Shown one piece after another: positions 11,773 to 21,724 of a stretch of 64,000 bases of DNA. The notes beneath the pieces were generated by a model. That model saw nothing but the letters and a program-made list of their open reading frames with translations. It searched no databases and was not told where the DNA came from. How positions within the stretch are numbered: position 1 is the first letter of the stretch; each line of letters starts with the position of its first letter. The DNA is taken from contig CM067555.1 of assembly GCA_034509755.1 (NCBI GenBank), positions 380,142-444,141 of the forward strand, written 5' to 3'. Source of the DNA: Anisodus tanguticus (taxonomy: Eukaryota > Streptophyta > Magnoliopsida > Solanales > Solanaceae). The position numbers and the translations under genes are program-made.

Positions 11773-11987
11773 TTCAATTTCATACATATTTGGAAGATGC
11801 ACAAGAAAAGGTACACCGTATTGAAGACTTTATAAGGCCAGAGGTAGATTATAGCTTTGTTCTTATATTAGTCTTTCTCTATGTTAGTATCATCATTTGT
11901 AATATCATCATAGAGTGTATTATAAACTCTATGATGATCATAGAATATCTAGTTTTAGCTAGTTCTTTCTTTTTACATTCTGGCTAG
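11769..11987 (+). CDS. U4 ORF2, 72-aa microprotein (B type)
   Basis: ATGA overlap; N-terminus MIQFHTYLEDAQEKVHRIED. The DNA is almost identical to U8, without the indels seen just upstream. Hairpin at 11904-11938. Confidence 0.5.
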   Translation: MIQFHTYLEDAQEKVHRIEDFIRPEVDYSFVLILVFLYVSIIICNIIIECIINSMMIIEYLVLASSFFLHSG

Positions 11988-12133
11988 GAGGCTTGCCTCA
12001 ATAGGAGTAGCCAGGTGGGGGTATAGGAAGTCTCCCCCCTGCTTGTACTTCCCCTATGGGGCCCCATGTTTTTTTTTATGTTATTAATAAAACTCCACAA
12101 GCCGAGAGGCTGTGGCTTCAAAAAAAAAAAAAA

Positions 12134-12621
12134 CACGAACCGAACCACAGAACCACGAACCACAGAACGAACCACAGAACCACGAACCACCGAACCACGA
12201 ACCACAGAACACGAACCACAGAACCACGAACCTCGAACCACGAACGAACTGAACACGAACCCCGAACCACGAACCGAACCACGAACCACGAACCACGAAC
12301 ACGAACACCGAACCCCGAACCACGAACCACGAACCACGAACCCACGAACCACGAACCCCGAACACCGAACCACGAACACCGAACCTTGAACACCGAACCT
12401 CGAACCACGAACGAACCACGAACCACGAACCCTACACCCCACACACCCTACACCCCCGAACCCTACACCCTACACGCGAACCCTACACCCTGAACCCTAC
12501 ACCCTGAACCCTACACCCTGAACCCTACACCCTGAACCCTGAACCCTGAACCCCGAATCCTGAACCCTGAACCCTGAACCCTGAACCCTGAACCCTAAAC
12601 CCTAAACCCTAAACCCCAAAC
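12134..12621 (+). repeat. T4: long degenerate telomere-like spacer (ACCACGA, CCCTACA, CCCTGAA)
   Basis: About 490 bases. The left part is built of ACCACGA/ACCACAGA/ACCCCGA units, the middle of CCCTACA with CCCTGAA, and only the right edge returns to CCCTAAA. All reading frames here are open because 7-base units lacking stops shift phase; they are not genes. Confidence 0.88.
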
Positions 12622-12716
12622 CCCACCGAAACAAGGCACGGAAAAACGCTCTCAACTTGAGGGCGATTTCCGGCTGTTTCGACGAAAACCCAAATCGGCC
12701 GACTTCCAGCCTTCCG

Positions 12717-15107
12717 ATGGCCATGGTGGCCACTGGACGGCCTCCCCCCGAGGTCGTCCAGCCCCCGACGATAACCCCTACCAATCCCCAACCCATCTCC
12801 TACGCCAATCTCTTCAAATCTACACTTTCGGCCAATGGCGAAAACTCTAGCCATGGCGGAAAGTTTGAACTTCCGAGAAAACCACTCCACTATCTTCACG
12901 GTGAGCCTACCATAAGGCTTAGCGACCAAGAAGTGGCCTTGACAATCGAACAACAAGACCTAAACTTTGCCGTCATAGGTAAGTTTAGCCATGGCATGCC
13001 AAATCTCAATTTCTTGAGGACGGCAATACCCAAGCAATGCGAGCTCAAAGCAGAGGTAAAGGTTGGTCTTTTGCACAATAGTCATGTTTTGATTCGATGC
13101 ACAATCGAAGAAGATTATGTTTCATTGATGTCTCGGCCAAGTTTTTGGATTAAAGAACAATCGAAATCCTTCTTGATGAGAACATTCAAATGGGATATGT
13201 GGTTTAATCCGGAAGAGGAGACAAGCCTTGCAGTGATTTGGATATCTTTCCCAAACTTGGCTCCCAATTTCTTTGTCGAATCGATCTTGCTGTCCCTAGC
13301 ATCTTCGGTGGGCAAGCCAATCTCTATAGATGCGGCTACCAAGAACAAGACTCGCCCTAGTTGTGCTAGGGTTAAGGTTGAAGCAGATTTGAGGAAGGAA
13401 CACCCCACAAGATACAATATTCAAATTGGAGAAGGAGAAGGGACAAAAATGCATTCGGGCAAGATTAGGTATGATTTCTTGCCCAAGTATTGTCCCAATT
13501 GTAAATTACAAGGGCATGATGTTCATGGATGTTGGATTCTGCATCCGGAATTGTTGCCGGAAAAAACAACAACTGATGGCGGAGAGAAGGTGGCGGCGGC
13601 AGCAAAGGACAAAGGTAAGGCCTCAAACCCTAACCCCTCATCTTCTCGCCCTAGCCTTCCTAACTCTCAAATCCCTGTTAAATCGCAAAACCCCCCTACA
13701 ACCGATGAATGGACCACTGTTACTAGCAAAACCACCAAAAAATCCTTGCTACAAAACTCAAAATCAGCACAAAAACCTGTTTTTCCCACTGTTCCGGCGG
13801 AAAAAATAGTGATTCCGGCAGTTTTCCATGCCGGAAACACTATTCCGACGCCGGAAACAGAACCTCGGCAACAAACCCTACCGGAAACCACTTCCCGGCC
13901 CCTAAACCCTAATACCGCCACCCCGCCGCAAAACCCTACCCACCCGGTAAACCCTAGCCCTGAAACCACCTCCCCACAAAACCCTAACCCTAAAACCGCT
14001 ACCCCTCAAACCATCTGAAACCTTTCGGGGCGACCGGAAACCACCACCGGCAACCTTTCTGGGCTGCCGGAAAACCCCACCGGAAACCCCCCTGGTATTC
14101 TGGTCCACACCCAGCAGCCGCCGCCACCCAGCCTACCCGAAACCACCACCCAAAACCCTAAACCGCTACAAGAAACCCTACCCGAGAACCTAACCCTACC
14201 CGGCCCATCCCAAAACCCTAAACCACTCCCAACCGTGGTTTCGGGTCACCCAAAATACCCACCCAGTTCTGCAACCCGACCCGGCCCACATGCTCACCAG
14301 CCCAATCCTAATGTGGGCCCACAACTCGTACCCAGCCCAATTTTTTCCAACCCCTCGGCCCAACCGATACCGCCTCCCCACCCGGGATCGAGCCCCACCC
14401 GAGACCCCCCCCCCCTCGGCCCATTAGCCCAAAACCCGAGACCCAATATGAACCCAAACCAAAAGCCAAATTCGTGCTTAAATCCCCAAGCATCTACATA
14501 CACTCCTATTTGTACCTTAAACTCCTTTGAAGGTTTGGTTAAGCTTAATCAATCTTGTGGTGAGTTGCCTACCTCAAGTAGTGAAAGGAGGAAGTGGGGT
14601 GATGATTGTGTTGAGGCGGAAGCCGAATCAGATGAAGAAGGGTATGCCCAAATTACTATGGACTTTAGAGAGCCAAGGTCCCCGGTTGGCTCAATCGATT
14701 CCGACACGCCTATAGTGCGACTTGATGCGAATATTTTGCACCCAAGGGCACTAAGGATGCTAGGATTCACTACAAAGGAGGGATTAGAACTTGAGGGCAT
14801 GACAGAGGCGCTGACAACCATGTTCAAGGATCCAGCTGATTATGTCTTAGAAGCACCAAGGGCCAGAACATTTTTGAAGCTACCGGAAAGACCACAGGAG
14901 GTACACTCACAGGTATCTTCATCATCATCCTTTACTGCTGGTGATACTGTGTCTATACATAGCCCAGCGGCCACAGTATACAGACCGATTGAGAAGGTGT
15001 CGACCCCGACATATAATGCATTAGGTCGGGCCCCCGAGCCTATTAGAAGTGCGAGGGCACTAAGAGCGTTTCGCCGAAAGGCATTACTCCGATCAATCCA
15101 GCAATGA
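12717..15107 (+). pseudogene. U5 ORF1: C-type LINE ORF1p, one main break in the spacer
   Basis: ATG 12717 (MAMVATGRPPPEVVQPP). DUF4283 and the knuckle CPNCKLQGHDVHGC are in one open frame to TGA 14016. It includes EWTTVTSKTTKK and IVIPAVFHAGNT. The second half is open from about 14235 in another frame: NP-rich spacer, LVKLNQSCGELPTSSSERRK, WGDD, an acidic block, then a C-terminus unlike A or B, ending in a basic LRAFRRKALLRSIQQ tail. So two large intact halves are separated by at least one frameshift near 14020-14230. Confidence 0.82.
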
Positions 15108-15322
15108 TACAATTTCATACATATCTAGAGGATGAGCAAGAAAAGGTACATCGTATTGAAGACTTCATCAGGCCAAAGGTAGTACATAGCTTTGTCCTCT
15201 TGTTAGTTCTTCTTTATCATAGTATCATCATATGTAACATCATCATAGAGTGCATTATAAACTCTGTGATGATCTTTAAATACTTGATTTTTTCAAGTTC
15301 CTTTTTCCTTCATTCAGGTTAG
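15104..15322 (+). CDS. U5 ORF2, 72-aa microprotein (C type)
   Basis: Starts at ATGA after the LRSIQQ stop. N-terminus MIQFHTYLEDEQEKVHRIED. The hairpin at 15239-15273 has a U.G wobble (right arm ACTCTGTGATGAT). Confidence 0.5.
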   Translation: MIQFHTYLEDEQEKVHRIEDFIRPKVVHSFVLLLVLLYHSIIICNIIIECIINSVMIFKYLIFSSSFFLHSG

Positions 15323-15477
15323 TTTTCTTTTTTAGGCCTTATAGGATAGTCTAGTGGGGTAATAGGATGAGTCCCCCCTGCTTGTACTTCCCCTTTGGGG
15401 CCCCTTGTCTTTCTTTATTTATTATTAATAAAATACGACAAGCCGCGAGGCTGTGGCTTCAAAAAAAAAAAAAAAAA

Positions 15478-15617
15478 CCCTAAACCCGGGACCTCAAGGG
15501 GTATCCCATGTGTTTAAAGGAGGGAGGACCTAGATGTGCTTCGGTTCGAGGAAATCCCACTTATAAAAAAAAAAAAAAAACTAAACCCTAAACCCTAAAC
15601 CCTAAACCCCCCCCCCC
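15478..15617 (+). repeat. T5: telomeric spacer split by a retroposon fragment
   Basis: One and a half CCCTAAA units, then a non-telomeric insert with its own A-tail (15488-15580), then about four CCCTAAA units ending in a C-run at 15607-15618. Confidence 0.85.
15488..15580 (+). mobile_element. Possible 5'-truncated SINE-like retroposon inside the telomeric spacer
   Basis: About 77 bases of unrelated sequence end in CTTATA plus a 16-base A-run and are flanked on both sides by CCCTAAA. The stretch GGTTCGAGGAAATCCC resembles a tRNA-type B box, which suggests a tRNA-derived SINE. No A box is clear, so only a 3' fragment may be present. Its polarity and its tail entering CTAAACCC match the large elements. 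Confidence 0.4.
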
Positions 15618-15705
15618 CACTTTTCACCGAAACACGCCTCGGGAAAACGCTCCCAAGGCGAGGGCGATTTGGCGACAAATTTCAGATTTCAACTTCCGGC
15701 CAAAT

Positions 15706-18576
15706 ATGGCCATTCCGGCCACTGGCCGGCCTCCTCCTGAGGTCGGCCATCATCCCCCCAACCCCGCGCAACCCCTCAACTACTCCAACCTATTCAAATC
15801 ATCCCCAACCATCCCGCCTTTGCAGATTTCCGAAACTGCCAATGGCGGAAACCCAAGGCCTTGCGGCGACCCCTCTCCCATGTCGATCTCGATTCCTCTC
15901 AAGCCTATTGTTTACCTATATGGTGAGCCCACGATTAGGTTTGAGAGGAAAGAAGTGGAGGTGATGATTCATCACCAAGATTTAACACTTGCAATTGTTG
16001 GAAAATTTAGCCATGGATGGCCGATATTGCTTTCTAGAATGCCATCCAAAGCAATGTGGATTGAAGGTGAGGTTCGTATTGGTTTGCTTTGTGATAGGCA
16101 TGTCTTGATTCGTTGCTCAATTGTTGAAGATTTTGACACTTTGATGTCAAGACAAACTTTTGAGATTAAGGAGAAGAATAGGCCCTATTTGATGAGAACC
16201 TTCAAATGGGATGTATCCTTTAATCCGTCGGAGGAGAGTAGATATGCATATGGATGGATTTCTTTCCCCGGATTATCCCCACATTACTATGGAGAGTCTA
16301 CTCTTTTCTCTTTGGCGGCGGCAGTGGGTTCCCCAATTGCCATTGATGCGGCCACTTTGAATAAAACAAGGCCAAGTTGTGCTAGAGTCAAAGTGAAATT
16401 TGATTTGCTAAAAAGCCATCCCCCACATGTTGTAATTCAAGTGGGGGAAGGAGATGGAATCACAACCGAATTACAAAAAATTAGATATGACTTCAAGCCA
16501 AAATATTGTACTAATTGCAAGCTTCAAGGGCATGATGTCGATGGATGTTGGAATCTAAAACCAGCATTACGGCCGGAAAAAGCTAAGGACAGTGATGGTG
16601 GCAAGGTGGCGACGGCAAAGGCGACAGAAGTGGCAATAGGCAAAGGTAAGGCCTCAATCCATACTCCCTCTTCGTCTAACCCTAGCCAACAAACCCCCCT
16701 CCCAACCACCAATGCTTTGATTCATGCCTCATCCAACAATTGGACTACAGTCACTCGAAAAAATAAGAAAAACAAGAATCAAAATCCAAAACCACCCTCA
16801 AAAGTCACTGGAACAGTAATTCCGGCGACTGGAACAGTGATTCCGGAGCCTAGGGCTATCGGAAACACTGTCCAGGTGTCGGAACCTGTTTTCCGACCAA
16901 AAAATACCCCCCCTAAAATTTCCGACGTCGGAAACCCTACCGGAATCCTTGGCGGCGCCGGAACCCTAGGCGGCGCCGGAAACCTACCGGAAACCCTACC
17001 GGCGACCCCCCCTGCTCCCGGAAACCACCAACCAGAAACCCTACTACCCGCCCCCTCCATTGGGCCTTGTTTGGCCCAAAACCACCCTCAAAACCCTAAC
17101 CCTAAAACCACCCCTCTTGAACCCGCCACCAATAATTCTGCCACCTTCCCGTCAGAACACCGCCCCTCCGCCACCCCACTGGTGCCGGAAATAATCACGG
17201 CAACCCCCCTGCCGCAACCCCCTCCTCCCGAAACCACTCCCCGCCCATTACCGCCTCTAAACCCTAAACCGCTACCCAAAACCGCCCCCCCCCCCACTAA
17301 ACCCTAATTACCCGCAACCCGACCCGACAAAAAATTCCCCACCCGAAACCACCCCTGGCCCGGAAATCGACCCACCCGACCCATTACCCATACCCGAACC
17401 CGAGCCCACAAATTCAATTAACCCTACCCCCCAAACCCGAGCCCAACCCCTACCCCGAGCCCAACCCCCTCGGCCCAACCCAACCCCCTCTCGGCCCAAT
17501 CCAAAAATACCCAATCTGAAAATCCAAGCCCACAGTCCATATCAGATACGGGCTCAACATCAAACCCACCTACAAAGCCAATTCTTAATCCCACAGCCCA
17601 AGAATACAACCCAATCACAAAAAGCCCATCTACTCAAAGTTGGCTTAAAAATGCCTTCTCATTTCCTCCACAACCTTGCACTTTAAATGAAGCCAATTCC
17701 GACATTCCCTCTGTTAGTACTGCCACGCCTGCCCCCTCAGACAGTGAGAGAAAGCGATGGTGTGAGACCGATGGAGAGGAAGTTGGGGAAGAAGGAGATG
17801 GTTCGGAGATAGAAGACATCATGTTGCTTCGACAAGCTTTTTCGATAGGAAAATGGAGAAACATGGACACTTCTTGGGAATGAAATCCTTTAAGGCTGCA
17901 GTTGAAGACAAGCAATTTTACTACCCGTATCTGAGTGTAGAGGAGTATGTGGAATTGGGCGGAACCACAGAGGACGAAGAAGAAATGGTCCGGTACCTAG
18001 CGAGCTCGCACATAACTCCGGGACTATGATGCTTATGGACTCTATGATGAGGACACAGATGATGAAGAGCTGGCACTGGAAACAGATATCATGGATCCTG
18101 AGATAGATGAGGCTATTGAGGAGGATGCAGAACCACTTGCTGTTGAAGACGTCTCAGATCAGGTACACTTACTAGAGGGTCCTTCACAGGGGGGGCCTGG
18201 TAATGTAGATGAGATGGGCGGCAAGACACTGGGGGAGCTATATTCTGAAGCAGCACGGCATGCCAAGCAGAGACAGGTAATGTCCGATCCCTTTGGTAAT
18301 ATTGCTAGCACATCAGAGTGGTCAGATGCCGAGGAAGACTCCATTGTCCCGGAAAGAATGCTTGTCATTCAAAATGGGAATTTGTCTCCTCGCAATGTGC
18401 AGACTTCAAAGAAAAGACTCACAAGGAAGAACAGCTGGGATGGTAAGATGCCGACAGTGAGGAAAATGCCAATGAGAGAAGCCAAGAAGAAAGTCAAGTT
18501 TGATGCGTCAAAGATGAGGGATCCCTCAAAGTATGTTGGGCCCCCTGAGTCACTTATCAACTCCAAGAAGAAATGA
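15706..18576 (+). pseudogene. U6 ORF1: D-type LINE ORF1p, first 533 codons open
   Basis: ATG 15706 (MAIPATGRPPPEVGHH). DUF4283 and the knuckle CTNCKLQGHDVDGC lie in one frame with NWTTVTRKNKKN and TVIPATGTVIPEPRAIGNT, stopping at 17305 in the Pro-rich spacer. Between 17308 and 18090 the D-type sequence continues in shifting frames (QPCTLNEANSDIPSV, SERKRWCETDGEE). From 18091 it is open to the end: an acidic DPEIDEAIEEDAEP region, a QGGPGNVDEMGGKTLGELYS block and a Lys-rich tail. The closing TGA overlaps ORF2. Confidence 0.82.
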
Positions 18577-18794
18577 TTCAGTTTTACTCTTATTTGGAGG
18601 ACGAGAAGGAAGTGGTGCCGCAGGTGGAGGATTTTATAAGTCCGAAGGTAGATGATCATATTTTCGTACTTATATTATTTCTTCACTATGTTAGCATTAT
18701 CATTTGTAATATCATCATAGAGTGCATTATAAACTCTATGATGATCATAGAATATTTAGTTTTGTCAAGTTCGTTCTTTCTTCATTCTTGTTAG
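18573..18794 (+). CDS. U6 ORF2, 73-aa microprotein (D type)
   Basis: ATGA overlap. N-terminus MIQFYSYLEDEKEVVPQVED is the most divergent, but the second half keeps SIIICNIIIECIINSMMIIE. Ends HSC. Hairpin at 18711-18745. Confidence 0.5.
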   Translation: MIQFYSYLEDEKEVVPQVEDFISPKVDDHIFVLILFLHYVSIIICNIIIECIINSMMIIEYLVLSSSFFLHSC

Positions 18795-18947
18795 ATTTTA
18801 ATTCTAGGCCTTATAGGATAGTCTAGTGGGGTAACAGGATTAGTCCCCCCCTGCTTGTACTTCCCCTCTGGGGCCCCTTGTCTTTCTTTATTATTATAAA
18901 TAAAATACCACAAGCCGCGAGGCTGTGGCTTCAAAAAAAACAAAAAA

Positions 18948-19016
18948 CCCTAAACCCTAAACCCTAAACCCTTGAACCCTCGAACCCTAAACCCTAAACC
19001 CTAAACCCTAAACCCT
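18948..19016 (+). repeat. T6: telomeric spacer
   Basis: About nine units, mostly CCCTAAA, with CCCTTGAA and CCCTCGAA variants. Confidence 0.9.
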
Positions 19017-19102
19017 CGGGAAAACGCCGGGAAAACGCTCTCTAGAAGAGGGCGATTCCGGCTGTTCCCTACGAAACCAGCGCCAACCTTTTCCGGCCTA
19101 CT

Positions 19103-21369
19103 ATGGCCACGACGGCCACTGGACGGCCTCCTCCCGAGGTCGTCCAACCCCCCCTACATCTATGCCAACCCCAACATACGCTAACATCCTCAAATCTTCT
19201 TCCCTTAATCCAAAAGCAATTGTTGCCGTCACAAACCCTAATGGCGACGGTTGCCTCTCGCCCCCTCCCTTCGATTCCCTCACAAATTTCTTCGAAAACC
19301 ATCCAATATCTTCATGGAGAACCAACATTTCAATTTACGAGAACAAGAGTTGGAGGTGACGATCCACCAACAAGAGTTACAATTTTCGGTGGTTGGGAAA
19401 TTCGGTCATGGATGGCACGAAATTCAATATTTGCGAACGGAAATCCCCAAGCAATGTGAATTAAAGGCGGAGGTTAAAATTGGTTTGCTTTGTAATCGAC
19501 ATGTTCTAATTCGATGTTCCTTATTTGAAGATTATGTGACTTTGATGTCAAAGCCATGTTTTCTCATTCAAGAAAATCGAAAATCACACCCTATGAGAAC
19601 ATTCAAATGGGAGCCATGGTTTAGTGCGGAAGAGGAATCGAGTATAGCCCACACTTGGATCTCGTTTCCAGGATTGGCACCAAATTTTTACAATGAACCT
19701 CATCTTTTCTCCTTTGCGGCGGCTGTGGGAAAGCCATTGGCTATTGATGTCGCTACCAAGAACAAATCTCGGCCTAGTTGTGCTAGGGTAAAGGTGGAGA
19801 TTGATTTGTTAAAGGAGCACCCCTCAAAATTTCAGATTAGAGTTGGAGGAGGGGAGAAAGCTACATCGAAATGGTATCCTTATCGATATGACTTTCTCCC
19901 AAAGTATTGTACCCACTGCAAGCTTCAAGGTCATGATGTGAATGGGTGTTGGAAGATGCATCCAGATTTGTTGCCGGAAAAAGCAAAGGATGGAGGCAGC
20001 GGCGGTTCGAGGAGGCGACACAAGGTAATTCTAAACCTATTTCCTCTTCTGCAAACCCTAGCCGCCAACCTCACATCCCCCCACCTCCGGCCACCAACCC
20101 TACCACTGACAAAGAGTGGATTACCGTCCGTAGAAAACCAACAAAAATCGCAAACAAAAACAGCCCTCAAACCCCACAAAAAACAGTGGGATTGATATCG
20201 GAACAGTGATTCCGGCGGTGTTGGCCATCGGAAACATTGACACCGAATCCCCACAACCCATCGCCACTCAAAACCATGCCGACAAAGCCACCGGAAACCC
20301 TACTCAGTCCGTCGGAAATCAGCGAAATACCGCTGATTCGCCGACGGAAACCCTAGCCGCCACTCCGGAAAACCCTAACCTGATTGCAAACCCTACCCGA
20401 CCCGGAAACCCGACCCATCTTTTGACCCACCCAACCTCATCGGATTCCAGCATCGGAAACCATTCTGGTTTACCGATACCGCTCTCAATAAACCCTAACC
20501 CTAACCAGCCGCAACCCTCTCCTTGCCCTAAACCGCTATCGCTGGCGGTTTCGGGTACAGAAACCCTACCCGACACCACCCAAACCTCTAACCCTACCCG
20601 GATTGAAAACCCGACCCATTTATCGACCCACCCACCTCCACCAACCTCAAACCCTAATCCATCTCCCCAAAATCCTAGCCCTAAACCGCCTACAGCGGTG
20701 GTTTCGGGAACCTCCGAAACCCTACCCAACCCGAGCCCAAACCCGGGTCATTTAAGCCCCACCCAAATCCTAACCCAAAACCCACCAAACCCGAGTCCAC
20801 ACTCTACACATGTACCGAACCCAAGCCCAATACCAAACACCTACTTACAAATTACCTAATACAATAACCCAAACCTTTCTATTCCAAATTTGGGCTCATC
20901 CACAAGCTCAAATTTTCAAGCCCAATTGGACCCAACAGCCATAGCTTACAACCCAAGCCCATACAACCCATACCTTCTACTCTCTCCACAACCTTGCACC
21001 CTCAATAAATCCAATTCAGACATCCCAACCGTCAGCAATACCAGGACCCCATCAGTCACTTCTAGTGCTCGGAGGAAATGGTGTGAGACAGACGGAGAAG
21101 AGGTAGATGAAGAGGAAGCAGAAAGGGACAAGGTAGAGGAGGACACAGAGGAATGGTTGCACAAACAACGAGCATCCATTCAAGATATTGTTCTCACGAA
21201 ACCAGTGCCAAAAAAGAAGACACCAAAACAGGTTTCAACACCTGTAGAGAAAAAGAAAGATAAAGCTCCCCGGAGGAAATATCCAACTTGGACCCCAGCA
21301 CTCGAAAGAGCTTTGGCAGAAGGGTACAATCCTTATGCTGGGGAAAACGAATATGAATGGAGGAGGTAG
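19103..21369 (+). pseudogene. U7 ORF1: E-type LINE ORF1p, multiple breaks
   Basis: ATG 19103 (MATTATGRPPPEVVQPP). The N-terminal 150 bases cross three frames. DUF4283 is open in 19251-20000 with knuckle CTHCKLQGHDVNGC. The frame then shifts near 20000 to the EWITVRRKPTK stretch (TAA-type stops near 20207) and again to 20206-20859 (AVLAIGNIDT, NPNP spacer). The last piece (20890-21369) carries QPCTLNKSNSDIPTV, SSARRKWCETDGEEVDEEE and a distinct basic C-terminus with KYPTWTPALERALAEGYNPY, ending EWRR. No small ORF follows. Confidence 0.8.
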
Positions 21370-21399
21370 AGATCACTTTACTTTTTCATCATATGTAAC

Positions 21400-21433
21400 A
21401 TTATCATAGAATACTTATAAATTCTATGATAAT
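21400..21433 (+). other. U7 3' UTR RNA hairpin (covariant, without ORF2)
   Basis: Left arm ATTATCATAGAAT, loop ACTTATAA, right arm ATTCTATGATAAT: a perfect 13-bp stem. Two pairs differ from the common version, each changed on both arms. It persists although ORF2 is gone. Confidence 0.8.
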
Positions 21434-21603
21434 CCTATAATAGTTCTTTAGTTTCTTGTATTTACTTTAGGCCTTATAGGATAGGCTAGTGGGGTAATAG
21501 GATGAGTCCCCCCTACTTGTACTTCCCCTATGGGGCCCCCTGTATTTTTATTATAATATATAAAAATTCCACAAGCCGCGAGGCTGTGGCTTAAAAAAAA
21601 AAA

Positions 21604-21628
21604 CCCTAAACCCTAAACCCTAAACCCC
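21604..21628 (+). repeat. T7: short telomeric spacer
   Basis: Three and a half CCCTAAA units between the U7 tail and the U8 leader. Confidence 0.9.
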
Positions 21629-21724
21629 ACTTTTCACCGAAACACGGTCCGAAAAAACGCTCTCTAGGAGAGGCGATTTTCGGCGTGTCATCTTCCCCAA
21701 GCCTTCGACCAATTTCCGGCCATT

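Larger units (their letters stand above)
9462..12133 (+). mobile_element. U4: subfamily B ORF1-only element
   Basis: Begins CGGTCCGAAAAAACGC, missing about 20 bases of the longest leader. Close relative of U8. Poly(A) 12121-12133 follows the GAGA hairpin. Confidence 0.87.
12622..15477 (+). mobile_element. U5: subfamily C ORF1-only element
   Basis: Leader CACCGAAACAAGGCACGG and 5' hairpin CTCAAC/TTGAG. C-type ORF1, ORF2, AATAAA, GCGA terminal hairpin (with CGACA in place of CCACA) and poly(A) 15461-15477. U16 is its sister. Confidence 0.87.
15618..18947 (+). mobile_element. U6: subfamily D ORF1-only element
   Basis: Full leader from CACTTTTCACCGAAACACG; the 5' stem region reads CGCTCCCAAGGCGAGGGCG. 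D-type ORF1 and 73-codon ORF2. Terminal hairpin with GCGA; tail 18933-18947 broken by one C. Sister of U9. Confidence 0.87.
19017..21603 (+). mobile_element. U7: subfamily E element, ORF2 lost
   Basis: The leader keeps the CTCTCTAGAAGAGGGCG stem region. The 3' UTR, hairpin, terminal GCGA hairpin and poly(A) 21593-21603 are present. The ATGA-ORF2 start is absent: ORF1 ends directly at the GGAGGTAG that in other copies lies inside ORF2. Confidence 0.86.

Noticed and set aside
12056..12493. Plus- and minus-strand frames of NHRTTNHRTT or VVRGSWF type
   Set aside because: Repeat artefacts of the T4 spacer. All phases are open because the units contain no stop codons.
15540..15560. Complete tRNA gene
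   Set aside because: Only a B-box-like string is visible; no acceptor stem or anticodon arm can be folded from the short insert.
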